NCBI GenBank assembly: GCA_038225555.1 | Contig: JBBRRB010000002.1 | Span: 248,001 to 312,000 of the forward strand | Source: JANXQZ01 sp038225555 | GTDB taxonomy: Bacteria; Acidobacteriota; Terriglobia; Bryobacterales; Bryobacteraceae | DNA length: 64,000 nt | Reading direction: 5' to 3' | Part shown: in pieces, positions 24,753 through 33,100 of the stretch | How positions within the stretch are numbered: the first letter of the stretch is position 1 | How the letters are laid out: each line of letters opens with the position of its first letter | The notes under the pieces: generated by a model | Databases searched by the model: none | What the model was told of the DNA's origin: nothing | The model's input: only the letters and a program-made list of their open reading frames with translations | Made by a program: the position numbers and the translations under genes

Positions 24753-25790
24753 TTGAGAATTGCACTCGACGCTACTTACAGCATCGGACGAAACCTGTCG
24801 GGCGTTGGAGTATATTCGCATGAAATTCTGGCTAGGATGCCATCGGCTCATCCCGGTCCCGAGTATCTGTTCTGCTACCGACCAAACCGTTTTTTCCGAT
24901 CATTCCAATCGAACTTGCCGCAAGGTGCGAGAAGAGCCTTGCTGTGGGCGGGCAGCCCCTCCCAAGTCGATCTCTTCCATAGCTTGAACCAGCGGGTGGA
25001 TTCGAGCCGTTATAACCGCGTGCTCTGCACCTTTCACGATCTTTTCGTGATCACGAGCGAATATTCGACCCCCGAGTTTCGCCGACGCTTCACCTTTCAA
25101 GCGCGTCAAGCTGCGAACCGCGCCGACTTGATCATCGCCGTCTCGCAATTTACCGCCGACCAGGTAGAAGACCTGCTGAAAATAGAACGATCCCGCATCC
25201 GGGTGGTTCATCATGGAATATCCGAGCCCAAATTCGACGCGGAACCCTTCCGGCAGTCTCGTAAAAAAATCATCTTGTTCGTAGGTGCCATCCAGAAAAG
25301 AAAAAACGTTCTCCGACTGGTTCAAGCTTTCGAACAGACCCGACCCGGGTGGAAACTGGTACTTGCCGGATCAATCGGCTACGGCGGCGAAGAAATACTG
25401 CATGCGATACAGCTAAGTGAAAGGCGAGAGAGCATCGAGCTGCCCGGCTATGTAAGTCCCGAGAAGCTTGAGGTGCTCTACCGCACCGCGTCGATCTTTG
25501 CGTTTCCTTCGCTGGATGAAGGATTCGGCATGCCTGTTCTGGAAGCCATGGCGCGAGGACTCCCGGTACTGACCTCGAACCGATCCTCCCTGCCGGAAAT
25601 TAGCGGAAGCGCCGCACTTCTGGTCGACCCAACTCGAACCAGCTCAATCGCGGAGGGCCTGAACCTGCTTATCGACACTGAAGCACTACGGGTAAAGTTG
25701 GCGGAGGCAGGAAAAATTCAAAGCTCAAAATTCGCCTGGACCAAGGCGGTTGTTCAGACTTGGGCGGTTTACAGGGAACTGCTGAAGTAG
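24753..25790 (+). CDS. Group 1 (GT4) glycosyltransferase
   Basis: A 345-residue GT-B enzyme. The C-terminal half has VGAIQKRKNVLRLVQAF, the phosphate-binding area and the E-x7-E motif in SLDEGFGMPVLEAMARGLPV near residues 250-272. It should transfer a sugar from a nucleotide-sugar to an acceptor, for instance in polysaccharide or glycolipid synthesis. The start is a TTG at 24753, fitting the usual N-terminus MRIALDATYSI. It follows motB by 24 bases on the same strand but need not share its function. Confidence 0.9.
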   Translation: MRIALDATYSIGRNLSGVGVYSHEILARMPSAHPGPEYLFCYRPNRFFRSFQSNLPQGARRALLWAGSPSQVDLFHSLNQRVDSSRYNRVLCTFHDLFVITSEYSTPEFRRRFTFQARQAANRADLIIAVSQFTADQVEDLLKIERSRIRVVHHGISEPKFDAEPFRQSRKKIILFVGAIQKRKNVLRLVQAFEQTRPGWKLVLAGSIGYGGEEILHAIQLSERRESIELPGYVSPEKLEVLYRTASIFAFPSLDEGFGMPVLEAMARGLPVLTSNRSSLPEISGSAALLVDPTRTSSIAEGLNLLIDTEALRVKLAEAGKIQSSKFAWTKAVVQTWAVYRELLK

Positions 25791-25791
25791 G

Positions 25792-26121
25792 TTAGTGTTC
25801 TTCGTCGATGGCGATTTTCAACGCCTTAAGAAATTTTTGATCCTGCGAGGTCAGCTTAATCTTGCCGGTAGATTCGAACTTGCGCTTCGTCGGGGGTTCG
25901 GATTGCACTTCCGTTTCGGAGTCGTCACTATCGTCGGAATCGTCACGCTTGTTGAACCCGATAGTCGCCTCAAGCACCAGGAAGACATCGTAACCCGCGC
26001 GTTTGATTTCCCCTATCGCAGCGGCAATGCGGTCGGAATCTGAGAGCGATTCGTTGATCGCGTTTCCGAGCTCCTGCATCAGGTCTTTTAATTTCTCTTC
26101 CACGCTTTGCCCCTTTTGCAA
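25792..26121 (-). CDS. Hypothetical protein with acidic linker
   Basis: A 109-residue protein. The N-terminal half is helical with a small alpha/beta look (IGEIKRAGYDVFLVLEATIGF). It is followed by an acidic Asp/Ser linker (DDSDDSDDSETE) and a short C-terminal helix (QDQKFLKALKIAIDEE). It is convergent with the glycosyltransferase gene, one base between stops. No family is recognised; similar short proteins are common in Acidobacteria. Confidence 0.6.
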   Translation of the reverse strand: MQKGQSVEEKLKDLMQELGNAINESLSDSDRIAAAIGEIKRAGYDVFLVLEATIGFNKRDDSDDSDDSETEVQSEPPTKRKFESTGKIKLTSQDQKFLKALKIAIDEEH

Positions 26122-26291
26122 TAGGTGACGGGCACCTACAGGATATCACTCTATATTCTGGATGTCCCGAAATCAAGGCGAGTTTCAGGATTTTACAACC
26201 AAGGCCGCCGACCCTGGATACTCCCACTAACTATGGTAGCGCCTTCAAAGCCAAATCTTCTCCAATCTCCGCTAAGCTAGGTACAGAAAGC

Positions 26292-26543
26292 ATGCTCAAA
26301 ATGGCTGGAAAGTTCCTCCATCATATAGTGCCTGGCGTAGTACGACCGTTGCACGTACTTTGGAATCAGGTGATTGGCTTCTTCTTTCTCGCCATTGCCG
26401 GGATTGTTGTGCCCTCAGCAATCCGGGACATTCGAGACCCGGAAGGTCACGTCCGGCTGATCCTGACAATACCGTTTATTCTCATATTGGTGGGATTCGG
26501 AGTGTCCTCGTTTTGGAAGGCGCGCCAAGCCTCTCGCCGCTAA
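26292..26543 (+). CDS. Small membrane protein coupled to the mutase gene
   Basis: An 83-residue protein with two hydrophobic helices (about residues 24-42 and 55-72) and a basic C-terminus. Its stop codon overlaps the mutase start as TAATG, a typical sign of translational coupling. Function unknown. Confidence 0.55.
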   Translation: MLKMAGKFLHHIVPGVVRPLHVLWNQVIGFFFLAIAGIVVPSAIRDIRDPEGHVRLILTIPFILILVGFGVSSFWKARQASRR

Positions 26544-28039
26544 TGAACGCACCCGAACTCCCGGGATCGTTCCCATATACCCGCGGCATCTATCCCGACA
26601 TGTACCGGGGCCGGCTCTGGACCATGCGTCAATACGCTGGCTTCGGCACTGCGGAAGAAAGCAATCAGCGCTACCGATACCTTCTCTCGCAAGGCATCAC
26701 TGGACTGTCGGTCGCCTTCGATTTGCCGACGCAAATGGGCATGGATTCCGACCACGCGCTGGCAGCAGGCGAGGTAGGACGCGTGGGCGTCGCCATTTGC
26801 TCGCTCGCGGACATGGACCGCTTATTCGAAGGCATTCGGCTGGACGAGATTACCACGTCGATGACGATCAACTCGACGGCGGCGATTCTTCTTAGCCTCT
26901 ACGTTCTGGTTGCAAAGCGGCAGGGCGCCAATCTTCGCAAGCTGTCTGGCACGATCCAAAACGACATCTTGAAGGAATATATCGCGCGCGGAACCTACAT
27001 CTATCCGCCGCGCCCGGCGATGCGGATTATCACCGACCTGTTTGCGTGGGCCGGTCGCGAATTGCCTGAGTGGAACACAATCTCAATCAGCGGTTACCAC
27101 ATTCGCGAAGCTGGTTCCACCGCCATTCAGGAAGTGGCTTTCACGCTAGCGAACGCCATCGCTTATATCGAAGCCGCACTTCACGCCGGTCTTCCGGTGG
27201 ACTCCTTCGCTCCGCGCTTATCCTTCTTTTTCAACGCGCATAACAACTTCCTGGAGGAAGTGGCAAAATTCCGGGCAGCCCGCAGCCTGTATGCAAAGAT
27301 CATGCGCGACCGCTTTCGAGCGCAGAATCCGCGCTCGCTGATGCTGCGCTTTCACGCGCAGACCGCCGGCTCGTCCCTGACCGCTCAGCAACCTGACGTG
27401 AACGTCGTGCGGGTTTCGCTTCAGGCCCTGGCAGCGGTACTGGGCGGAGCGCAATCGCTCCACACCAATTCTCGCGACGAAGCTCTGTCGTTGCCAACCG
27501 AGGAGTCGGCCCGGCTGGCGCTTCGGACGCAGCAGATTATCGCTCATGAAAGCGGGGCTGTGAACACGGCCGATCCGTTGGGCGGCAGCCGCTATATCGA
27601 ACAATTGACCGAGGAGATCGAAGCGGGCGCCAAGGACTACATTGACCGGATCGATGACATGGGCGGCACTCTGGCGGCCATTGAAAACAACTTCATCCAG
27701 AACGAGATCCAGAATGCCGCCTACGAGTACCAGCAAGAAATCGAAAAGGGCCAACGCATCATCGTTGGAGTGAACAAGTTCCGTCAGGAATCCTCCGCCC
27801 CGATTCGCACCTTTCGGCTCGACCCGGAACTTGAAAGGCAGCAGGTCGACCGGCTGCGCGAGTTGCGCGCCTCCCGCGACAACGTCGAAGTTCAACGCTG
27901 CCTGACCCTCCTGGAAGCGGCGGCCCGCAGCGGAGACAATCTAATGCCGCACATCTTGGCTTCTTGCGAGGGGAATGCCACTGTGGGAGAGATCTCCGAT
28001 CGGCTTCGCACGGTGTTTGGGGAATACCGGGAGCGGTAG
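26543..28039 (+). CDS. Acyl-CoA mutase large subunit (methylmalonyl-CoA mutase family)
   Basis: A 498-residue TIM-barrel protein covering the substrate-binding part of methylmalonyl-CoA mutase. Clear family segments are MRQYAGFGTAEESNQRY, SVAFDLPTQMGMDSDH, GTIQNDILKEYIARGTYIYP, ISGYHIREAGSTA and LRFHAQTAGSSLTAQQP. The B12-binding domain is absent, so this is the large chain of a two-part enzyme, and no small chain is encoded in the window. The Tyr in MRQYAGF matches true methylmalonyl-CoA mutases rather than isobutyryl-CoA mutases (Phe). That hint alone does not settle the substrate. Confidence 0.9.
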   Translation: MNAPELPGSFPYTRGIYPDMYRGRLWTMRQYAGFGTAEESNQRYRYLLSQGITGLSVAFDLPTQMGMDSDHALAAGEVGRVGVAICSLADMDRLFEGIRLDEITTSMTINSTAAILLSLYVLVAKRQGANLRKLSGTIQNDILKEYIARGTYIYPPRPAMRIITDLFAWAGRELPEWNTISISGYHIREAGSTAIQEVAFTLANAIAYIEAALHAGLPVDSFAPRLSFFFNAHNNFLEEVAKFRAARSLYAKIMRDRFRAQNPRSLMLRFHAQTAGSSLTAQQPDVNVVRVSLQALAAVLGGAQSLHTNSRDEALSLPTEESARLALRTQQIIAHESGAVNTADPLGGSRYIEQLTEEIEAGAKDYIDRIDDMGGTLAAIENNFIQNEIQNAAYEYQQEIEKGQRIIVGVNKFRQESSAPIRTFRLDPELERQQVDRLRELRASRDNVEVQRCLTLLEAAARSGDNLMPHILASCEGNATVGEISDRLRTVFGEYRER

Positions 28040-28059
28040 ACTCCCTGCTAACATAATCA

Positions 28060-28689
28060 ATGTCTATGCCTGCGATTACAGAGCCGGAGGTTTTCGACGA
28101 GTCAGATTTAGTGGCTCGCGCCCGAGGGGGCGATGCTTCCGCCTTCAATCAACTTGTGATTCAGTATGAGCGCAAGGTCTTCCGCCTTGCGAAACATATC
28201 ACTCAGAACGATGAAGATGCCGAGGATGTTCTTCAGGAGAGCTTCTTAAAAGCATATGGCCATCTGGGCGATTTTCACGGCCAATCAAAATTTTATACAT
28301 GGCTGGTTCGCATTGCGGTGAACGAGTCGCTGATGAAGCTGCGCAAGCGAAAGAGCGACAAAACAGTGCCGCTTGACGAGCCGCTCGACACTGGCGAAGA
28401 TACAGTGGCGCGGGAGATTGCTGTTTGGGACGAGAACCCGGAGCAGAAGTATTCTCGCGAAGAGTTAGGGGGAATTCTCGATGAAGCAGTGGACAGTCTT
28501 CGTCCAGCTTTTCGCACCGTTTTCGTGCTGCGAGACATCGAAGAACTGAGCACGGAAGAGACAGCCGATTCGTTAGGAATTTCAATTCCCGCTGTAAAGA
28601 GCCGGTTGCTTCGCGCGCGATTACAGCTAAGGGAAAAGCTTACCCGATTTTTCAAGCGCAAAGGGGACGACGTTTTTGATTACCTGTAG
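28060..28689 (+). CDS. ECF-type sigma factor (RpoE/SigW-like)
   Basis: A 209-residue sigma factor. Region 2 lies at about residues 25-95 (DEDAEDVLQESFLKAYGHL and the following FYTWLVRIAVN). Region 4 lies at about 145-200 (LRPAFRTVFVLRDIEELSTEE, then GISIPAVKSRLLRARLQLRE). Regions 1.1 and 3 are absent, as expected for an ECF factor. Two small zinc-finger proteins follow and overlap it by 14 bases, the standard layout for an anti-sigma pair. Confidence 0.92.
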   Translation: MSMPAITEPEVFDESDLVARARGGDASAFNQLVIQYERKVFRLAKHITQNDEDAEDVLQESFLKAYGHLGDFHGQSKFYTWLVRIAVNESLMKLRKRKSDKTVPLDEPLDTGEDTVAREIAVWDENPEQKYSREELGGILDEAVDSLRPAFRTVFVLRDIEELSTEETADSLGISIPAVKSRLLRARLQLREKLTRFFKRKGDDVFDYL

Positions 28690-28843
28690 ACAGTTCCTCG
28701 ACGAACTGAACCACTTTGCGGACTCCCGTGAGGCGTTCAACTCGGAGCTTCGACAAAAGCTGGAATCTCACTCGAACCAATGTCCGAATTGCTCGATCGT
28801 GTGGGAAGCCAATAAGAGGGGGCAACGCTTTGACGACCTGTAG
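28676..28843 (+). CDS. Short anti-sigma-like zinc-finger (zf-HC2) protein, first of a tandem pair
   Basis: A 55-residue protein starting at a TTG that overlaps the sigma-factor stop by 14 bases. The HxxxCxxC core is present (HSNQCPNC). It aligns over its whole length with the start of the next gene: both carry TCRQFL, ELR.KLESH and CPNC. It stops right after the zinc motif and lacks the C-terminal tail. The sigma gene and this gene even end alike (FDYL and FDDL before the same tag), which shows the repeat includes the gene junction. It may be a working short anti-sigma or a leftover of the duplication. It is too short for common gene-finding cut-offs. Confidence 0.7.
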   Translation: MITCRQFLDELNHFADSREAFNSELRQKLESHSNQCPNCSIVWEANKRGQRFDDL

Positions 28844-29102
28844 ACAGTTTCTCAGCGAACTCAACGATTTCCTCGACCCCAATGAGATGATTGACGCCGA
28901 GCTTCGGCGAAAGTTGGAATCTCACTTAAATGAGTGCCCGAATTGCTGGGTAGTCTGCGACACCACCAAAAAAACAATCCAGATCTATAAGGGGATGCAA
29001 CCCCAGGTAATCCCCAGCGATGTCCATGAGCGTCTTCTGAAAGCTCTAGAGAAAAAGATGAAGCCGGGTGACGACAAGGCCGAAGGCAGCCACCCCGGTT
29101 AG
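28830..29102 (+). CDS. Anti-sigma-like zinc-finger (zf-HC2) protein, second of a tandem pair
   Basis: A 90-residue soluble protein with TTG start overlapping the previous stop by 14 bases. The zinc motif HLNECPNC is at residues 32-39, the fold typical of ZAS anti-sigma domains that clamp ECF sigma factors. A charged C-terminal helix (HERLLKALEKKMKPGDD) follows; no membrane helix is present, so sensing would be cytoplasmic. Later ATG codons exist but would remove the conserved TCRQFL start. Its stop overlaps by four bases the end of the next gene, on the opposite strand. Confidence 0.8.
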   Translation: MTTCRQFLSELNDFLDPNEMIDAELRRKLESHLNECPNCWVVCDTTKKTIQIYKGMQPQVIPSDVHERLLKALEKKMKPGDDKAEGSHPG

Positions 29103-29401
29103 CTGCTCGCCGACCGCAGCATCCCGAAAACGGCCAGAGATTCGGGATCGAAGCCATACTCCTCCAATGCCATTTTGACTTCAGCAACATGGGTGGAATA
29201 GGCGGGGAACTCTACGGTTACAGCACTAAGATGGTGCATCAATTCCGGATTTACCGGGAATTCCAAACCTGCCAAGGCTTCCAGTAATTCTTCTAGATTG
29301 CGCGGGTCCACAGACACGCTCATCAGAATTAATTCGCCTTCCACTCCGAGGAGAGGAGGTGTTTCAAGCGCTAATCCCGCCGGATTCAGACAGCCATTCA
29401 T
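29099..29401 (-). CDS. Hypothetical small alpha/beta protein
   Basis: A 100-residue protein. The ATG at 29401 is preferred because a perfect AGGAGG lies nine bases upstream; longer frames to 29419 or 29476 are possible. The sequence has an alternating pattern (LILMSVSVDPRNLEELLEAL, then LSAVTVEFPAYSTHVAEVKM) suggestive of a small ferredoxin-like alpha/beta fold. No family is recognised. A terminator-like hairpin 55 bases upstream may regulate it. Confidence 0.6.
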   Translation of the reverse strand: MNGCLNPAGLALETPPLLGVEGELILMSVSVDPRNLEELLEALAGLEFPVNPELMHHLSAVTVEFPAYSTHVAEVKMALEEYGFDPESLAVFGMLRSASS

Positions 29402-29455
29402 GAATGCAAGCCTCCTCATTGTGGAGCAACGGAGCTCCTGGAAGCGACTCGGCCC

Positions 29456-29486
29456 AATAAAAAGCCCCTGGCGCAAGGCACAGGGG
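29456..29486 (-). terminator. Terminator-like hairpin upstream of the 29.1-29.4 kb gene
   Basis: On the minus strand CCCCTG and CAGGGG form a six-pair stem with a ten-base loop, followed directly by CTTTTTATT. It could end a transcript coming from the right or act as an attenuator for the gene starting at 29401. Confidence 0.45.
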
Positions 29487-29656
29487 ATCGAGTTTCGTTA
29501 AGACCGATCCGCCTTTAGCACTTTTTATCGTGGTTGCAATTAGCAGGCTCCGCGAAATTCGAAGCCTTAAATCAATCCACGTTCATTCAAAGAGTATCAC
29601 CGGAATAGCAGGTTTGCAATAGAAATTTTAATGTTCGGGAAGGCGACCGCTAGCGA

Positions 29657-29818
29657 TTAGAATTGCTTTCGGCTTCTGAGAGCCAGTGCGATTTCTTCGA
29701 GGCTCCGGCTGATCTCTGCAAACGTATGCCCGATCCGCACAATGGCTTGTACGAACACGAATATTGCCACAGCAACGGTTCCATAGAAGGCGACAGCGAG
29801 CATCTCCATAACTCTCAT
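29657..29818 (-). CDS. Possible single-helix membrane peptide
   Basis: A 53-residue frame with one strong membrane helix (AVAFYGTVAVAIFVFVQAIV) and an amphipathic helix after it (EISRSLEEIALALRSRK). A GTG at 29860 would add 14 residues. No clear ribosome site is seen and no family is known. Confidence 0.38.
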   Translation of the reverse strand: MRVMEMLAVAFYGTVAVAIFVFVQAIVRIGHTFAEISRSLEEIALALRSRKQF

Positions 29819-29871
29819 CGTACCGAAATTAAATGCCCACCCCGGCTGTCGCCCTGCCACGGAAGCGGGGT

Positions 29872-30285
29872 CTAAAACGCTTTTAAAGCCGACGCGATTA
29901 CCGCCTGTACGGCCGGTATTCGGGTGAACATGCTGGCTATGGCATTGTTTTGCGGAAGCAGCCGTTGCAGGACCGTAACAAGCGTACCTGTGGGATCGTC
30001 GCTAGCGGCCGCATCCCGAATGCTGCTTCGGAATTGGGCGATGTTAAACTCTTCGCACCCCGGAATAGCTAAGCGGCCAAAGAAGTTGACCGGGAGTGGC
30101 GAGATGTAGTTGTTGCCTCGCAGTTCAGGCTCGCCGATGATATTGTTATACTGCGTTCGGACATACCGATCGCCCAACTGGATGCACAATCCGGCTGCAA
30201 GTTCGTTGTTCAAGTGGTCGACTTCGGCCAGCGTCATATTCTTGCTAGGATCGGTGGAAGCCCAGTCGCGTGCTGATTGACTCAT
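29872..30285 (-). CDS. Hypothetical protein
   Basis: A 137-residue protein starting at an ATG preceded by AAGGA. The sequence reads as a soluble, mostly helical protein (DHLNNELAAGLCIQLGDRYV, then GTLVTVLQRLLPQNNAIASM). No domain is recognised. The 42 bases upstream are in frame but precede the ribosome site and look non-coding. Confidence 0.55.
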   Translation of the reverse strand: MSQSARDWASTDPSKNMTLAEVDHLNNELAAGLCIQLGDRYVRTQYNNIIGEPELRGNNYISPLPVNFFGRLAIPGCEEFNIAQFRSSIRDAAASDDPTGTLVTVLQRLLPQNNAIASMFTRIPAVQAVIASALKAF

Positions 30286-30394
30286 AATAAGTGATTCCTT
30301 CGCAGGCCATTCCTGCTGACCCAACACTATCCTGCCGTCCCGCGATCTCGAAGCTCGTCTGTGGCTAAATGACTGGAACGAAAAGAGAAGAAAA

Positions 30395-30848
30395 ATGATC
30401 GAGGCTGTTACTCAACATCAGGCGAGGCTAATACGGGAGAGTTTCGACTCAATGCGCGACGAACCGGGCGCGGTGGCCCTGCTCTTTTACGGGCGCCTTT
30501 TCAGTCTCGACCCCGAAATTGCGGTCCCTGTTCCAAATTGACATGCGGGAGCAGTCGCGCAAGCTGATAGTCATGTTAGCCACTATCGTGGACAGCCTGG
30601 ATCGGTTCGGCGAAATGACTCCCGTCCTAAGGGAACTCGGTGCCCGGCACGTGAAATACGGAGTTAAGCCAGAGCATTATAAGACGCTCTCCTCGGCTCT
30701 GCTATGGGCCTTCGGGAAGGCGCTTGAACGCGATTATTACCCCGAGGTCCGAACTGCCTGGACAGCGGCAATCGATGCCATCAATCGGGAAATGCTGAGC
30801 GGGGCGGATGCCGCAGCACGCGCGCCCAGAGCAGGGCCGGGATCATGA
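30395..30848 (+). pseudogene. Globin gene broken by a single-base shift
   Basis: The frame starts at ATG 30395, after a GAGAAG ribosome site, with a globin-like N-terminus (FDSMRDEPGAVALLFYGRLF). It hits a stop at 30539-30541 after 48 codons. The family continues without a gap in the next frame from about 30523: LFQIDMREQSRKLIVML, then ARHVKYGVKPEHY with the proximal (F8) heme histidine, then SALLWAFGKAL. Removing one G near 30521-30524 restores E-I-R-S-L-F and one frame. It is the globin part only, with no flavohemoglobin reductase domain. The end overlaps the broken MFS gene on the other strand by 68 bases. It is either real decay or a sequence error. Confidence 0.75.
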
Positions 30849-32069
30849 CCACCGTGCCTACGGCGATCGCGACATACCCGACCGGCACGGAACGATCCAC
30901 CAGCAACCCCGCAGAATAACTCGATACCGACATGGTTAACACGCTGAAAGCAAACTCGGCGGAGAAGACACGCCCGCGGAACCGATCCTCGGTTTGAAGC
31001 TGGAGCAGCGTCGACGAGAATACCCATAAGTGGATCCTCCGGCGTGCGCAAAGACCACGGCGGCACACGCGAGCAGCAGGTTGGGAGCCAGCCCGAGCAG
31101 CACGTAACCGGTGCCGGCGGCGACAAATCCATAGAGAATGCCGGTCCGCATGCGCCGCTCGTTATCGCCTGCCCAGTATCCGCTAGCAATGGGCCCGAGA
31201 ATCGCGCCCAAGCCCCGGCAGCCCATCAGCAAGCTCATGCTGAGCATGACCCCTTGGCGGGAATTAAATCCGTTCGGATGAATCGGGAAGACCCGCTCGC
31301 CGAAGATGGGGATGATCACCCAATTGGCACCCATCAACCCCAGTCCCGCCTTTACCAGAATCGTCGAGCGGAGCCGCGCATCCTTCCAGACATAAGCGAT
31401 CCCTTCCTGGATGGGCGCATAACCCAGCAAATCTCTCCATTTGAGCGGCGGAAAATTATCGGCGTGCGGCTCGGAGAACCGCATGCGGCCTATGAGAACC
31501 GCAGATGCCAAAAACGAAACCGCGTTTAGCAGGAAGACTGTTTCGCGTCCAAAGGCAGCCGCCAGTACGCCTCCCAAGCTGAACCCGATCGCGAAGTTAA
31601 AGGACCAGGTAGTGGAGGATAACACATTTGCGGTTACCACCTCCGACTCCGGCACGATGTTCGGAATAATGGCGCTCCTCCCCGGCTCGAAGAGCGCCCA
31701 CATCATGGTTTCAACAAACAGCAAAACGTACAACAGCGGGACGTAACTCGGACTGCGCACCAAGATCATGCAGAGGACAATTCCCGCACGCATCCAATCT
31801 GCGAAGATCATCAACTTGCGGCGGCTGATGCGGTCGTTCAGAATTCCGGCGCTGGGTGCCATAAAGAATTGCGGCAGCACCTGCATCACGAAGGCCAACG
31901 CGATCGACTGGGCCTTGCCGGTGAACTCAAGCAATAAGGTGTAAATTGCGACTGCGTATATCCAGTCTCCAAGCTCGCTGACGATCTGCGCGCTCCAAAG
32001 CAACCGGAAATTGCGATTGCTGCGGAGCAGGCGCACATAGCCTGCAAGAGATACCGGCTTCTTTTCCAT
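30781..32069 (-). pseudogene. MFS transporter gene with a single-base frameshift near its 3' end
   Basis: From ATG 32069 the protein is a normal MFS permease (enterobactin-exporter/MFS_3-like), with 10 or so helices and a DRISRRKLM motif-A-like loop after helix 2. After VVFAHAGGST the frame (near 31030) drifts into nonsense and stops at 30936. The neighbouring frame carries on the family from LWVFSSTLLQLQTEDRFRGR to a natural end at 30781. One missing base in the CACTTATGG stretch explains it. Whether the cell has a full protein depends on the reads. It lies ten bases after trpS on the same strand. Confidence 0.72.
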
Positions 32070-32079
32070 GAGCGGCGCG

Positions 32080-33069
32080 TTAGCGGCTGGTGTAGAGGCC
32101 CATCCTCTGTTTCACTACATCCACCGTGGAATCCGCGATGGGCGAAACGCGCTCGCGGCCTTGTTTGAGAATCGAATCGAGGTACCCTTCTTCGGAAATG
32201 ATTTCGTTATAGCGGCTCTGGAACGGTTCCAGATGAGAGATCACCATCTCCGCAACTTGTTTCTTAGTGTCACCGTAGCGCATGCCCGAGAAGTGCTTCC
32301 GCATCTGGTCGTCCGACCATTCCGAAAACCCTTGGAAGATGCCGAGCAAATTGCGCAAGCCGGGTCCCATTGTTTCGAAGTCCACTGCCGGACTCGAGTC
32401 GGTAGTTGCCCGCATGATTTTCTTGCGAGCAACGTCAATGGGGTCGAGCAATGCGACGGCATGGGCCGAGCCGGTGGCCGACTTGCTCATCTTCTTTTCC
32501 GGATCGTCGAGTCCCATCACGCGGGCCCCTACCGTGGGCAGATGGGTGGCCGGGACCACGAAAGTCTCGCTGTACATCGAGTTGAAGCGCTGCGCGACGT
32601 CGCGCGTCAGTTCAAGATGCTGCGCCTGATCTTCGCCTACTGGAACAATTGCGGCTTGATAGAGCAGGATGTCGGCGGCCATCAGAACCGGGTACTGCAG
32701 CAGCCCGTCTCCAATAGTCTCTTGGGCTTGGGACTTGGCCTTGTACTGGGTCATGCGCTCCAGCCAGCCGACCGGCGTAACACAGGTCAAGAGCCACGCC
32801 AGTTCGGCGTGCGCATGGACCGAGGATTGGACAACGATCGACGAATGCACCGGATCGATTCCGGCCGCCAGAAAGAGCGCTGCAACTTCGGCGATCTTGG
32901 ACCGAAGTTCAGCGGGCGGCTGGTAGACGGTAACCGCGTGCAGATCGACAATGCAGAAGATGCTCTCGTAATCGTACTGGATTTTTACCCAGCTCTTGAG
33001 GGCTCCCAAGTAGTTGCCGATGTGAAGATTGCCGGACGGTTGCACGCCCGAAAACACGCGAGCTTTCAT
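32080..33069 (-). CDS. trpS: Tryptophanyl-tRNA synthetase
   Basis: A 329-residue class Ic synthetase of normal length that charges tRNA-Trp. The HIGH-type motif is GNLHIGNYLGAL at residues 13-24 and the KMSKS loop is present (EKKMSKSATGSAH near 195-207). It starts divergently from the RlmD-type gene, with 31 bases between start codons. Confidence 0.97.
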   Translation of the reverse strand: MKARVFSGVQPSGNLHIGNYLGALKSWVKIQYDYESIFCIVDLHAVTVYQPPAELRSKIAEVAALFLAAGIDPVHSSIVVQSSVHAHAELAWLLTCVTPVGWLERMTQYKAKSQAQETIGDGLLQYPVLMAADILLYQAAIVPVGEDQAQHLELTRDVAQRFNSMYSETFVVPATHLPTVGARVMGLDDPEKKMSKSATGSAHAVALLDPIDVARKKIMRATTDSSPAVDFETMGPGLRNLLGIFQGFSEWSDDQMRKHFSGMRYGDTKKQVAEMVISHLEPFQSRYNEIISEEGYLDSILKQGRERVSPIADSTVDVVKQRMGLYTSR

Positions 33070-33100
33070 GCTGGTTGTTCCATGTTACCGTAAGGGTTAA

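Noticed and set aside
32068..33093. A 341-codon plus-strand frame
   Set aside because: It is fully antisense to trpS, which has both synthetase signatures.
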